A DNA stretch of 54,325 nt from HGM04593 sp045613945 (GCA_045613945.1 JAZLBZ010000091.1:1-54325); one strand, 5' to 3'. Shown: positions 8,324 to 17,280, counted from the first letter of the stretch. The notes: generated by a model not told the origin, from the letters alone. Translations and numbers: made by a program.

Positions 8324-9259
8324 ATGAAAAGAATACTTGTAACAGGAGGAGCCGGTTTCATTGGGTCGCACCTATGCGAAAGACTGCTCAATGACGGCAA
8401 TGACGTCATCTGCCTCGACAACTACTTCACAGGCAGCAAGGACAACATACGCCACCTCATTGGCAACGACCATTTCGAACTCGTGCGCCACGATATAACA
8501 CAGCCATACACCGCCGAGGTCGACGAGATATACAACCTCGCCTGCCCGGCATCGCCTGTACACTACCAGCACGACCCTGTCAAGACCATACAGACTTGCG
8601 TGATAGGTTCAATGAACATGCTGGGACTTGCCAAGCGTGTCGGTGCCAAGATTCTGCAGGCATCTACCAGCGAGGTATACGGCGACCCACATATCCACCC
8701 GCAGGTCGAGGAGTACTGGGGCAATGTGAACCCCATTGGCATACGCTCCTGCTACGACGAGGGAAAGCGCTGTGCCGAGACACTCTTCATGGACTATCAT
8801 CGCCAGAACAACCTGCGCATAAAAATTATACGCATCTTCAACACCTACGGTCCACGCATGAGCATGAATGACGGCCGCGTGGTGTCGAACTTCATTGTAC
8901 AGGCACTGCAGGGCAAGGACATCACCATATATGGCGACGGAATGCAGACACGCAGTTTCCAGTACGTTGATGACCTTGTAGAGGGTATGATACGTATGAT
9001 GGAGACAGGCGACAATTTCACAGGCCCTGTAAACATTGGCAACCCCGGCGAGTTTACAATGCTCGAACTTGCCCAAAAAGTGATAGAACTCACGGAGTCA
9101 AAATCCAGGATTGTATTTGAGCCGCTGCCCCAGGACGACCCACGCCAGCGCAAGCCCGACATCTCGCTTGCCAATCGCATGCTGAATGGCTGGAAACCCG
9201 AGATAAGGCTCGACGAAGGCCTGGGACACACAATTGATTACTTTAGAAAACTAATATAA
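8324..9259 (+). CDS. UDP-glucuronate decarboxylase (UDP-xylose synthase), SDR family
   Basis: 311 residues, an extended short-chain dehydrogenase. It is expected to convert UDP-glucuronate to UDP-xylose with bound NAD, supplying xylose for surface glycans. The NAD-binding motif GGAGFIGSHLCERL is at residues 8-21. YNLACPASPVHYQ, STSEVYGDP and the catalytic Tyr/Lys pair in SCYDEGKRCAE are strong signatures of the UXS branch, and NTYGPRM with the FQYVDDLVEGM block completes the family pattern. UDP-galacturonate decarboxylation cannot be excluded. It sits in the run from valS to lysS with short spacers. Confidence 0.92.
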   Translation: MKRILVTGGAGFIGSHLCERLLNDGNDVICLDNYFTGSKDNIRHLIGNDHFELVRHDITQPYTAEVDEIYNLACPASPVHYQHDPVKTIQTCVIGSMNMLGLAKRVGAKILQASTSEVYGDPHIHPQVEEYWGNVNPIGIRSCYDEGKRCAETLFMDYHRQNNLRIKIIRIFNTYGPRMSMNDGRVVSNFIVQALQGKDITIYGDGMQTRSFQYVDDLVEGMIRMMETGDNFTGPVNIGNPGEFTMLELAQKVIELTESKSRIVFEPLPQDDPRQRKPDISLANRMLNGWKPEIRLDEGLGHTIDYFRKLI

Positions 9260-9272
9260 AAACACAATAACA

Positions 9273-11000
9273 ATGAACATTCTAGAACTTAGCGAACAGG
9301 AGATTGTACGCCGCGAGGCACTTGCCGAATTGCGCAACATGGGCATTGAGCCCTACCCCGCAGCGGAGTACCCGACAGATGCATTTTCAACAGATATCAT
9401 AGCCGATTTCAAGGACGAGGACGAGCCACGCAAGGTGTGCATCGCCGGCCGTATGATGAGCCGCCGCGTAATGGGCAAGGCTTCATTCATCGAGTTGCAG
9501 GACTCAAAGGGCCGCGTGCAGGTATACATCACACGCGATGACATCTGCCCGGGCGAGAACAAAGACACATACAACGTTCTTTTCAAGCGCCTGCTCGACA
9601 TTGGTGACTTCATCGGCGTCAAGGGTACAGTATTCCGCACACAGACTGGCGAAATCACTGTTCACGCACACGAGATTACATTCCTCTCAAAGAGCATCCG
9701 TCCATTGCCTATCGTAAAGTACAAGGACGGTGTGGCATATGACCGCTTTGAGGACCCCGAGTTGCGTTACCGCCAGCGTTATGTCGACCTTGTGGTAAAT
9801 GACGACGTGAAGGAAATCTTCATCAAGCGTAACAAAATCTACAGCTCAATGCGTGAGTTCTTCAACTCAAAGGGCTACATGGAGGTTGAGACACCGGTAT
9901 TGCAGTCAATTCCCGGTGGTGCTGCAGCGCGTCCGTTCATCACACACCACAACGCGCTCGACATTCCTCTCTACCTGCGTATCGCAAACGAACTCTACCT
10001 CAAGCGCCTTATCGTTGGCGGCTTCGAGGGTGTATACGAATTCTCAAAGAACTTCCGCAATGAGGGTATGGACCGCACACACAACCCTGAGTTCACATGT
10101 ATGGAGATCTACGTATCATACAAGGACTACAACTGGATGATGTGCTTCACCGAGCAGATGCTTGAGAAGATTGCGCTTGACGTGAACGGCACAACCGATG
10201 TTCAGGTTGGCGAGCACACTATCAGTTTCAAGGCACCATTCTGCCGCGTGACAATGCTCGACTCTATCAAGGAGTTCACAGGATATGACCTCAACGGCAA
10301 GAGCGAGGAGGAGATCTTCGCTATCTGCAAGGAACTGAAGATGGAGGTTGACGAGACAATGGGCAAGGGCAAACTCATCGATGAGATCTTCGGCGAATTC
10401 TGCGAGGGCAATTACATTCAGCCTACATTCATCACAGACTACCCTATTGAGATGTCGCCACTCTGCAAGCGTCACCGCAACAACCCCGACCTTACCGAGC
10501 GTTTCGAGCTCATGGTAAACGGTAAGGAACTTTGCAACGCATACAGCGAGCTCAACGACCCAATTGACCAGGCCGAGCGTTTCCAGGAGCAGTTGCGCCT
10601 TAGCGAGAAGGGCGACGACGAGGCAATGTTCATTGACAAGGACTTCGTGCGCGCACTTGAGTATGGTATGCCTCCAACATCGGGTATGGGTATTGGTATG
10701 GACCGTCTTGCAATGCTCATGACAGGCCAGACAACAATCCAGGAGGTTCTGTTCTTCCCACAGATGCGCCCCGAGAAGAAGGTGCCAAAGGACAATGCTG
10801 CCGCGTTCGCTGTAATAGGCGTTCCCGAGGAGTGGGTTCCAGTACTCCACAAGGCAGGCTACAACCTTGTCAACGACCTCAAGGGCGGCAATGCACAGAA
10901 GATACAGATGGAAATTGGCGGCATCAACAAGAAATTCAAGCTTGGTTACACCGTACCATCAGTGAACGACGTTGCTGCGTGGATTGAGAAGCTGGGATAA
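9273..11000 (+). CDS. lysS: lysyl-tRNA synthetase, class II
   Basis: 575 residues. It charges tRNA-Lys. The N-terminal OB-fold anticodon domain (VCIAGRMMSRRVMGKASFIEL) is followed by the class II core: motif 1 around FFNSKGYMEVETPVL, motif 2 as FRNEGMDRTHNPEFTCME, and motif 3 as GMPPTSGMGIGMDRLAMLM. The protein is about 70 residues longer than E. coli LysS; the extra C-terminal part (PEEWVPVLHKAGYNLVNDL and beyond) looks like a small helical domain often attached to Bacteroidetes LysRS. Start ATG 9273 lies 13 bases after the previous stop. Confidence 0.98.
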   Translation: MNILELSEQEIVRREALAELRNMGIEPYPAAEYPTDAFSTDIIADFKDEDEPRKVCIAGRMMSRRVMGKASFIELQDSKGRVQVYITRDDICPGENKDTYNVLFKRLLDIGDFIGVKGTVFRTQTGEITVHAHEITFLSKSIRPLPIVKYKDGVAYDRFEDPELRYRQRYVDLVVNDDVKEIFIKRNKIYSSMREFFNSKGYMEVETPVLQSIPGGAAARPFITHHNALDIPLYLRIANELYLKRLIVGGFEGVYEFSKNFRNEGMDRTHNPEFTCMEIYVSYKDYNWMMCFTEQMLEKIALDVNGTTDVQVGEHTISFKAPFCRVTMLDSIKEFTGYDLNGKSEEEIFAICKELKMEVDETMGKGKLIDEIFGEFCEGNYIQPTFITDYPIEMSPLCKRHRNNPDLTERFELMVNGKELCNAYSELNDPIDQAERFQEQLRLSEKGDDEAMFIDKDFVRALEYGMPPTSGMGIGMDRLAMLMTGQTTIQEVLFFPQMRPEKKVPKDNAAAFAVIGVPEEWVPVLHKAGYNLVNDLKGGNAQKIQMEIGGINKKFKLGYTVPSVNDVAAWIEKLG

Positions 11001-11050
11001 GCAGACAGAGTATATTTTTACAACAATATAGTTGTCATACCTAGTGTACT

Positions 11051-11115
11051 TGTCATACTGAGCGTAGCGAAGTATCTAATAGATTTTCAGATTCTTCACT
11101 TTGTTCAGAATGACA
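11051..11115. repeat. intergenic imperfect palindromic repeat
   Basis: Two 27-base arms (11051-11077 and 11089-11115) pair with about 20 of 27 positions around an 11-base loop. The arms begin TGTCATACTGAGCG and end CAGAATGACA. This resembles a dispersed palindromic repeat found between genes in many Bacteroidetes genomes. It lies in the 195-base gap between lysS and gpsA, where no other feature is seen. Confidence 0.8.
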
Positions 11116-11195
11116 CACACTACAAAGGAATCCTTAAAGGTCAACATCTATATTATCTTATAAAAACATTATATAGTTTCTAAAAACACTTTATT

Positions 11196-12194
11196 ATGGA
11201 ACTATCAAACAAACAGGTTGCCATTATGGGCGGCGGCAGCTGGGCAACAGCCATTGCCAAGATTCTGCTCAATAATGTCGAGACCATCAACTGGTACATA
11301 AGACGCGAGGACCGCATCGAAGACTTCAAGCGCCTGGGACACAACCCTGCGTATCTCTCTTCGGTGAAGTTTGATACAAACAGAATAAACTTCTCGTCAG
11401 ACATCAACAAGGTTGTAAAGGAGAGTGATATCCTGGTATTCGTGACCCCATCGCCCTACCTCAAGAACCACCTAAAGAAGTTGAAGGCCGACCTCGAGGA
11501 CAAGTTCATCGTCAATGCCATCAAGGGTATTGTACCCGATGAGAACCTAATCATCTCGGAGTACTTTAACAAGGTATACAAGGTGCCTTATGACAACATA
11601 GCGGCCATTGCAGGTCCCTGTCACGCCGAGGAGGTTGCACTTGAGCGCCTCTCGTACCTCACTGTGGGATGCTCCAACATTGACCATGCAAAGCAGTTTG
11701 CAAAGAAACTTGGCAGCGGTTTCATCAAAACATCGGTTAGCGACGACGTTGTAGGTATTGAGTATGGTTCGGTGCTCAAGAACATCTATGCTATTGCAGC
11801 AGGTATCTGCAGCGGCTTGAAGTATGGCGATAACTTCCAGGCCGTACTCATGTCTAATGCAGCCATTGAGATGAACCGTTTCCTCAACGTGGTACACCCC
11901 ATTGAGCGTACAATAAACGACTCTGTATACATGGGAGACCTGTTGGTGACAGGCTACTCAAAGTTCAGCCGCAACCGCGTATTTGGCAGCATGATTGGCA
12001 AGGGCTACTCTGTGAAGAACGCGCAGATTGAGATGGAGATGATTGCCGAGGGATACTACGCAGCAAAGTGCATCAAGGAAATCAATGAGCACTACCGCAT
12101 CAACACCCCAATCATCGATGCTGTATATAACATCCTCTACGAGGGCATCTCACCGGTGATTGAGATTAAACTTTTAACAGACTCATTCAAATAA
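11196..12194 (+). CDS. gpsA: NAD(P)-dependent glycerol-3-phosphate dehydrogenase
   Basis: 332 residues. It reduces dihydroxyacetone phosphate to sn-glycerol 3-phosphate for phospholipid synthesis. The Rossmann nucleotide-binding motif is MGGGSWATAIAKILL near residues 10-24. AIKGIVPDE, AGPCHAEEV and the conserved catalytic Lys region with GIEYGSVLKNIYAIAAG are all present, as is the C-terminal MIAEGYYAAKCI helix. The length is standard. It stands alone, with structured intergenic repeats on both sides. Confidence 0.96.
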   Translation: MELSNKQVAIMGGGSWATAIAKILLNNVETINWYIRREDRIEDFKRLGHNPAYLSSVKFDTNRINFSSDINKVVKESDILVFVTPSPYLKNHLKKLKADLEDKFIVNAIKGIVPDENLIISEYFNKVYKVPYDNIAAIAGPCHAEEVALERLSYLTVGCSNIDHAKQFAKKLGSGFIKTSVSDDVVGIEYGSVLKNIYAIAAGICSGLKYGDNFQAVLMSNAAIEMNRFLNVVHPIERTINDSVYMGDLLVTGYSKFSRNRVFGSMIGKGYSVKNAQIEMEMIAEGYYAAKCIKEINEHYRINTPIIDAVYNILYEGISPVIEIKLLTDSFK

Positions 12195-12196
12195 TA

Positions 12197-12315
12197 GGGA
12201 ATGACTAAAACATAAATTTCTGCGTTACGCTTGCCTTCAAAATCCTCATTTACGTTCAGTAAACTCCGGTTTTTCAGGCTACGCAAGCCTTGAACTTTAT
12301 GTTTTATTCATTCCC
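12197..12315. repeat. long palindromic intergenic element
   Basis: The outer arms 12197-12216 (GGGAATGACTAAAACATAAA) and 12296-12315 are inverted copies with a single-base difference in alignment. The interior has further imperfect inverted pieces (around 12223-12240 and 12277-12292) and a small palindrome TTTACGTTCAGTAAA. The size of 119 bases without coding capacity suggests a MITE-like or REP-like element; it starts 3 bases after the gpsA stop and may also act as its 3' end. Confidence 0.75.
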
Positions 12316-12361
12316 AAGCACCAAGTTTCTCTGAAGAACTAAAATATTAACAACAATAACA

Positions 12362-13705
12362 ATGAAAAATATAACACTTAACATTGACAAGGTTACAGGC
12401 TTTGTAACCCGTGAGCAGATTTTGGCCCTTGAGCCACAGGTTAAACGCGCACAGGCCGCTCTTGAGGACGGTTCGCTCCCTGGCAATGATTTCCTCGGCT
12501 GGCTGCACCTTCCATCATCAATCACAAAAGAGCACATTGCCGACATCAACGCAACAGCACAGACACTCCGCGAGAATTGCGAGGTTGTTGTAGTTGCAGG
12601 TATCGGTGGCAGTTATCTTGGTGCACGTGCAGTTATCGAGGCACTCAGCAACAACTTTGCTGCACTCATGGGCGACAGCAAGAACCCACGCGTAATCTTC
12701 GCAGGCCACAACATTAGCGAGGACTACCTCTATGAACTCACAGAGTACCTCAAGGACAAGAAGTTCGGTGTAATCAACATCTCAAAGTCGGGTACAACAA
12801 CCGAGACAGCGCTTGCTTTCCGCCTCTTGAAGAAGCAGTGCGAGGAGCAGCGCGGCAAGGAGATGGCAAGCAAGGTAATCGTTGCCATCACCGACGCAGT
12901 CAAGGGCGCTGCACGCATCACAGCAAACAAGGAGGGTTACAAGAGTTTCATCATCCCCGACAACGTTGGTGGCCGTTTCTCAGTACTCACTCCTGTAGGC
13001 CTGTTGCCAATTGCTGTTGCAGGCTTCGATATCGAGGCACTTGTACAGGGTGCAACCGACATGGAGAAGAACTGCGCTCCCGAGGTTCCATTCGAGGAGA
13101 ACATTGCAGCAATGTATGCAGCAACACGTAACGCGCTTTATGCCGATGGCAAGAAGATTGAGATTCTCGTAAACTACCAGCCAAAGCTCCACTTCACATC
13201 TGAGTGGTGGAAGCAGCTCTACGGCGAGAGCGAGGGTAAGGAGAACAAGGGTATCTTCCCTGCATCGGTAGACTTCACAACAGACCTTCACTCAATGGGT
13301 CAGTGGATTCAGGAGGGCGAGCGCACAATCTTCGAGACAGTACTCTCAATTGAGAAGCCCAACAGTTCACTCACCGTTCCAAGCGACGAGGAGAACCTCG
13401 ACGGTCTCAACTTCCTCGCAGGCAAGCACGTTGACGAGGTAAACAAGATGGCCGAACTTGGTACACAACTTGCACACGTTGACGGTGGCGTGCCCAACAT
13501 CCGCATCTCAATCCCTGAGCTCAACGCATACTACATCGGCCAGTTGCTCTACTTCTTTGAGATTGGCTGCGGTATCAGCGGTTATGTACTTGGCGTGAAC
13601 CCATTCAACCAGCCGGGTGTAGAGGCATACAAGAAGAACATGTTCGCATTGCTCGACAAACCTGGTTACGAGGAGGAGAGCAAGGCAATCCGCGCAAGAC
13701 TGTAA
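12362..13705 (+). CDS. pgi: glucose-6-phosphate isomerase
   Basis: 447 residues, the shorter bacterial type of phosphoglucose isomerase, interconverting glucose 6-phosphate and fructose 6-phosphate. The SIS fold is visible as GIGGSYLGARAVIEAL near residues 81-96 and INISKSGTTTETALAFRLL near residues 138-156. The PROSITE-type signatures are seen as GGRFSVLTPVGLLPIAVAG and, at the C-terminus, GVNPFNQPGVEAYK. The catalytic Glu and Lys regions are in order. It starts after an A-rich leader and is followed 51 bases later by a HAD phosphatase gene. Confidence 0.97.
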   Translation: MKNITLNIDKVTGFVTREQILALEPQVKRAQAALEDGSLPGNDFLGWLHLPSSITKEHIADINATAQTLRENCEVVVVAGIGGSYLGARAVIEALSNNFAALMGDSKNPRVIFAGHNISEDYLYELTEYLKDKKFGVINISKSGTTTETALAFRLLKKQCEEQRGKEMASKVIVAITDAVKGAARITANKEGYKSFIIPDNVGGRFSVLTPVGLLPIAVAGFDIEALVQGATDMEKNCAPEVPFEENIAAMYAATRNALYADGKKIEILVNYQPKLHFTSEWWKQLYGESEGKENKGIFPASVDFTTDLHSMGQWIQEGERTIFETVLSIEKPNSSLTVPSDEENLDGLNFLAGKHVDEVNKMAELGTQLAHVDGGVPNIRISIPELNAYYIGQLLYFFEIGCGISGYVLGVNPFNQPGVEAYKKNMFALLDKPGYEEESKAIRARL

Positions 13706-13756
13706 TAAGAAAAGGTGAAAGGTTAAAACGGAAAACGGAAAACTAAACAGTCTTTA

Positions 13757-14488
13757 ATGGATTACATAAAAGCTATTGAAAACTATAGGCAACTGCAAGG
13801 TCACAAGGCCTTGCAGTTGCGTGCTGTATTGTTCGACATGGACGGCGTGCTGTTCGACTCGATGCCCTACCATGCCGATGCCTGGTCGCGAGTGATGACC
13901 GATGCCGGTTTCAACTTCTCGCGCGAGGACGTATATATGAACGAGGGGCGCACCGGTGCCGACACCATCAACACCGCAAGCCTCGCACAATTCGGCAAAC
14001 CCGCAACAGAGGAACTCATTGACGAGTTGTGCAAGGCAAAATGTGCCATTTTCGACACATACCCGCCAACACCGCGAATGCCATTTGCACTTGAACTGGT
14101 GCAGAAGGTAAAGGCTTGCGGGCTCACACCAATGATTGTAACAGGCAGCGGCACACCCACCCTGCTCGACCGCATACAGAGCAACTTCCCCGGCCTTTTT
14201 GCCGAGGGACACGTCATAAGCAGTTTCCACGTAAAGCGTGGCAAGCCCTACCCAGACCCATACCTTTTGGCACTGGAACGTGGCGGCTTTGCCCCTGATG
14301 AGGTGATAGTTGTAGAAAACGCACCACTTGGCGTTACTGCAGGTGTTGCAGCCGGTCTTTTCACCGTCGCAGCCAACACCGGCCCATTGAAGGACGAGGT
14401 CTTGAGCCAAGCCGGTGCAAACCTTGTGTTCCCATCAATCGAAGCACTCTGTGGTGAGTGGGAGAACTTATATAGCAGCCTATCATAA
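13757..14488 (+). CDS. HAD-family phosphatase, beta-phosphoglucomutase-like
   Basis: 243 residues. HAD motif I is VLFDMDGVLFDSMPYHADAW at about residues 28-47, with the two catalytic Asp residues. Motif II is MIVTGSGTPTLLDRI, the motif III Lys is in HVKRGKPYPDPYLLAL, and motif IV is VIVVENAPLGVTAG. The helical cap between motifs I and II is of the beta-phosphoglucomutase type (C1). The substrate is a phosphorylated sugar or related compound that cannot be fixed from sequence. It lies 51 bases after pgi and ends before a strong bidirectional terminator. Confidence 0.92.
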   Translation: MDYIKAIENYRQLQGHKALQLRAVLFDMDGVLFDSMPYHADAWSRVMTDAGFNFSREDVYMNEGRTGADTINTASLAQFGKPATEELIDELCKAKCAIFDTYPPTPRMPFALELVQKVKACGLTPMIVTGSGTPTLLDRIQSNFPGLFAEGHVISSFHVKRGKPYPDPYLLALERGGFAPDEVIVVENAPLGVTAGVAAGLFTVAANTGPLKDEVLSQAGANLVFPSIEALCGEWENLYSSLS

Positions 14489-14510
14489 TACAACAATCTA
14501 CTTTTCAATA

Positions 14511-14555
14511 AAAGAGCCAACTTATACTTCAAAACGGAGTAAGTTGGCTCTTTTT
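14511..14555. terminator. terminator after the HAD phosphatase gene
   Basis: A perfect 14-bp stem (14511-14524 with 14540-14553) with A-rich left and T-rich right flanks (TTTTT at 14551-14555), so it can work on both strands. Confidence 0.9.
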
Positions 14556-14562
14556 ATGCATT

Positions 14563-14759
14563 CTACAATTTAGACAGTTCATCTATCAAGGCTGGACGAC
14601 GAGGCTCTATTGTAGGAAGGATATTTGCACCCACTGCACGTACACAACGTGCTTTATCATCTCTTGAACACCCGAGTGAGTCATTCCCACGCGATTTTCA
14701 TTGTTCTTAATTTCTGGCAGGGAACACCAATAATCATATTCTGCATAATTGGTTCCCAT
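14563..14759 (-). pseudogene. frameshifted C-terminal remnant of a FISUMP/DUF1566-like surface protein
   Basis: On the minus strand, the frame from ATG at 14759 gives MGTNYAEYDYWCS and then runs out. A second frame, ending in TAG at 14563-14565, encodes SRDDKARCVRAVGAN and then a Pro/Arg-rich tail. The RCVRAV ending after a Trp-containing stretch is typical of the C-terminal repeat of Bacteroidales FISUMP/DUF1566-type surface proteins. The two halves lie in different frames near 14680, and no upstream part exists because the next gene's terminator lies at 14770-14818. I read it as a decayed gene end; the family assignment rests on a short motif. Confidence 0.55.
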
Positions 14760-14769
14760 TACAGTTGCT

Positions 14770-14818
14770 TTAAAAAAGAAAAATCACCCCGCCGATGTAT
14801 AAAAGTCGGTGGGGTGAT
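14770..14818 (-). terminator. terminator of the minus-strand gene at 14832-16103
   Basis: Arms 14805-14818 and 14783-14796 pair over 14 bp with two G-U-type positions; on the minus strand the stem is followed by a T-rich run (14782-14770). It lies 13 bases after the stop codon. Confidence 0.82.
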
Positions 14819-14831
14819 AATGGAAATCTAT

Positions 14832-16103
14832 TTATTTAAGAGCCTTGTTCTTTTTCTCGGCGTCCAATTCTTTCAGTTTCTTTATTGCTTCCTTACCTCT
14901 TTTAAGTGCAGGAATCATATTATGAAGAAAAGGCACATAGAACAACAATCCCCAAATAATTATAGGAATGAGTGGTATTACAGAAAAACTTAAAAGCAGA
15001 CACGGCAGGAAAGATAAAAGCCATTTTATCATTCTGTAATATCCTGCCGTATCACGCAATTCTCTTTCAACCTGTGCGGAAACAAATTCCATTAATTTGG
15101 CATCGTCGCTGTAATTGGCAAGTATTATCTCTTTTAATTGACTCAGTTTATTGTTGATTACATAATTTCGTCTCTGGGACGAATTAATTATTCTAAACGC
15201 CTCCAAGAACTCCTCCTTATTGCTGTTGGGGATAGGCATTTTTTTCAAATAATCATCGGAAAAAGCTCTATTCTTTTCGTATAACTTAATTAATTTTTCC
15301 AAAGCAACATTACCACCTTCGTCATAAATTTGTTTACAGTGGTTTTTTGCTACAACACAATAAGCTCGTTTTCCTACAATCTCTTTATAATTGTCTCCCA
15401 ATGACCAAATGATATCAATTAATTCTTGTGAATAGAGCGGGTTGCCATCCGTGTTTTCCTCATCATTCACGATATCATTAATTCTGCGACGAATAGTACC
15501 AGAACCAAATATATCACTATCCGGACCTGATGAAAGAAAATTTTCCTCATCATCAGCCTTGCGCCATGCTTCATCAATAACTGCAGATGTGAGCAAGAAT
15601 TCGACAGGATTATCGGGAACAGGGAAACGTTTCATGAACCTTGAAAATTCCTTAATCTTTTCTTCTTTTCTTTCAAATTCGGAATCACGTTGAGGGCGCA
15701 GTTTTATCACCTCTATATAGTGGTTGAAAACATTCCGAAGATATATGTGCGGCATTTCATCTTCGTGACTGCTCAGTGACAAATCCAGCCAATAGCGCTC
15801 ATCAGCGCTTAGAGCCCCCGATCCAGAACTGCTCGAAGAGCGAGAAGAACTGCTGCTCTTGTTATTACTACTGCTTTTACTACTGCTTTTACCGCTGCTT
15901 TTTGCGTCAGACTTGCGAGTAGGCGCCGGTGCAGCCTCCTCTTTGCCATAAAAATGTTCTATTCCGGCCTTTGTCAAGCAACTCTTGCTTGGACGACCGT
16001 CCGGTCCATACGAAACTAACGCTGTAACAGGGTTACCATACCTTGTCGATGAAGTATTATTGTAATAATGCTTATCCTCCCACCTGATATTAATGTTTGG
16101 CAT
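14832..16103 (-). CDS. unknown protein with Ser-rich linker and C-terminal membrane hairpin
   Basis: 423 residues, not recognised. The N-terminal 55 residues (starting MPNINIRWEDKHYY) form a small domain. A low-complexity linker of about 40 residues (about 64-103) is almost all Ser with Lys, Arg and Gly. A helical, charged central domain follows, with the recurring pattern FPVPDNPVEFL and MPIPNSNKEEFLEAF about 150 residues apart, suggesting an internal duplication. Near residues 362-396 lie two closely spaced hydrophobic stretches (WLLSFLPCLLLSFSVIPLIPIIIWGLLF region), then a Lys-rich tail. It is A+T-rich compared with its neighbours, which suggests acquisition. Start and end are supported by a -7 box upstream and a terminator downstream. 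Confidence 0.8.
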   Translation of the reverse strand: MPNINIRWEDKHYYNNTSSTRYGNPVTALVSYGPDGRPSKSCLTKAGIEHFYGKEEAAPAPTRKSDAKSSGKSSSKSSSNNKSSSSSRSSSSSGSGALSADERYWLDLSLSSHEDEMPHIYLRNVFNHYIEVIKLRPQRDSEFERKEEKIKEFSRFMKRFPVPDNPVEFLLTSAVIDEAWRKADDEENFLSSGPDSDIFGSGTIRRRINDIVNDEENTDGNPLYSQELIDIIWSLGDNYKEIVGKRAYCVVAKNHCKQIYDEGGNVALEKLIKLYEKNRAFSDDYLKKMPIPNSNKEEFLEAFRIINSSQRRNYVINNKLSQLKEIILANYSDDAKLMEFVSAQVERELRDTAGYYRMIKWLLSFLPCLLLSFSVIPLIPIIIWGLLFYVPFLHNMIPALKRGKEAIKKLKELDAEKKNKALK

Positions 16104-16146
16104 AACTAATGATTTATTATTAAATTTTGTTAATACTATCTACTCA

Positions 16147-16154
16147 CAAATGTA
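16147..16154 (-). promoter_or_regulatory. -7 element of the minus-strand promoter, with a G8 run at the -33 position
   Basis: On the minus strand TACATTTG (16154-16147) matches TAnnTTTG and lies 44 bases before the ATG of the 423-residue protein. Where the -33 box is expected there is a run of eight C on the plus strand (16174-16181), so the usual TTTG is absent. Confidence 0.5.
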
Positions 16155-16181
16155 TGACAAATATTCGTTTTTACCCCCCCC

Positions 16182-16362
16182 GAATGTTAAATTTAGTTAA
16201 ATTTAACCATTGAAGTATGTTTTGAGCACTAAGTACATGTTTTATTTCCTCACCAAAAGCGATTATGCCGCAGTGATAGCAGGCACGTACAGTGGTGTGA
16301 GAGGTCGGAAAACGAAAGTAGGAAAAAACGGCGCTCGCGGTGAAATATTCAAGCAAGCTTGC
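16182..16362. other. A+T-rich intergenic stretch without a supported gene
   Basis: Part of the 308-base gap between two divergent genes. It holds a tandem copy of GTTAAATTTA at 16186-16205, which with the following AC makes the palindrome GTTAAATTTAAC. No convincing coding frame or RNA gene is seen. Confidence 0.5.
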
Positions 16363-16393
16363 TTTGTCCTTCTCTCGCCTTTAGTTATCTTTG
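16363..16393 (+). promoter_or_regulatory. Bacteroidetes-type promoter of the prmC-recX-comF operon
   Basis: TTTG (16363-16366), 19 bp, TATCTTTG (16386-16393): a full consensus match. The -7 box covers the TTG at 16391, so translation must start further down, at ATG 16412. Confidence 0.8.
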
Positions 16394-16411
16394 CGTATTG
16401 TAAAACTGAAT

Positions 16412-17266
16412 ATGAAACGCATAATAACAAGAATAAACGAAGGACTCTCCGGCAGTTACTCAGCCGGAGAGATTTCTGCCCTCACACGCATCATTGCAAC
16501 CGAGTTGCTTGGTGTGTCGCAAATGGCGTTCTATCTAAAGGATGACATTACACTCACAGCAGAGCAAGAAACCTTGCTTGACAACGCCATTGAGCGCCTG
16601 AAAAAGCAGGAGCCGATACAGTACATTCTTGGCTACAGCGATTTTTGCGGGCTCAGGTTCAAGGTTACACCGGCGACACTCATCCCGCGCCCCGAGACAA
16701 GCGAACTAGTTGAGTGGATTGCGAGCGAAGCAGCAGGCAGGGAGAGCATACTTGATATTGGCACAGGAAGCGGTTGCATAGCGGTGAGCCTTGCGCATAA
16801 AATGCCGCAAAGCAAAGTAACTGCGTGGGATATTTCAAACGACGCGCTTGCCGTTGCAGCGGAGAACTCAAAGGCCAATGGCTGTGTTGTTACATTTGAG
16901 CAGGTGGACATTCTTGCATACGAACCCACAGGTGAGCAGTTTGATATTATTGTTAGCAACCCGCCATATATAAAGGAGAACGAGAAAGAGGCAATGCACG
17001 CCAATGTGCTCGACTGGGAACCCCACACTGCCCTGTTTGTCCCAAACAACGACCCGTTACTATTCTATCGCACAATAGCCGAGAAAGGTCTCACACTTTT
17101 AAAACCCGGCGGCAGCCTCTATTTTGAGATTAACCGCGCTCACGGCAAGGATACTGTTGATATGCTTGCAGCGCTTGGCTACACAAGCATTGAACTGCGC
17201 AAGGACTTTGCCGAGAATGAGAGAATGATTAGAGCCGTGAAACCAAAGGGGAAAGGTGAAAAGTGA
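16412..17266 (+). CDS. prmC: peptide chain release factor N5-glutamine methyltransferase
   Basis: 284 residues from ATG 16412. PrmC methylates the Gln of the GGQ motif in release factors RF1 and RF2, using S-adenosylmethionine. The SAM-binding motif is ILDIGTGSGCIAVSLAH and the catalytic motif NPPY appears in VSNPPYIKENE. The N-terminal helical substrate domain includes PIQYILGYSDFCGL and LIPRPETSELVEW, both typical. A longer frame opens at TTG 16391, but that codon lies inside the -7 promoter box. The next gene, recX, follows after 14 bases. Confidence 0.95.
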   Translation: MKRIITRINEGLSGSYSAGEISALTRIIATELLGVSQMAFYLKDDITLTAEQETLLDNAIERLKKQEPIQYILGYSDFCGLRFKVTPATLIPRPETSELVEWIASEAAGRESILDIGTGSGCIAVSLAHKMPQSKVTAWDISNDALAVAAENSKANGCVVTFEQVDILAYEPTGEQFDIIVSNPPYIKENEKEAMHANVLDWEPHTALFVPNNDPLLFYRTIAEKGLTLLKPGGSLYFEINRAHGKDTVDMLAALGYTSIELRKDFAENERMIRAVKPKGKGEK

Positions 17267-17280
17267 AAACTGAAAGGTGA

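Noticed and set aside
10116..10850. A 244-codon open frame on the minus strand
   Set aside because: Antisense to lysS; Cys- and His-rich composition without motifs.
13754..14410. A 218-codon open frame on the minus strand
   Set aside because: Antisense to the HAD phosphatase gene, which carries all four HAD motifs.
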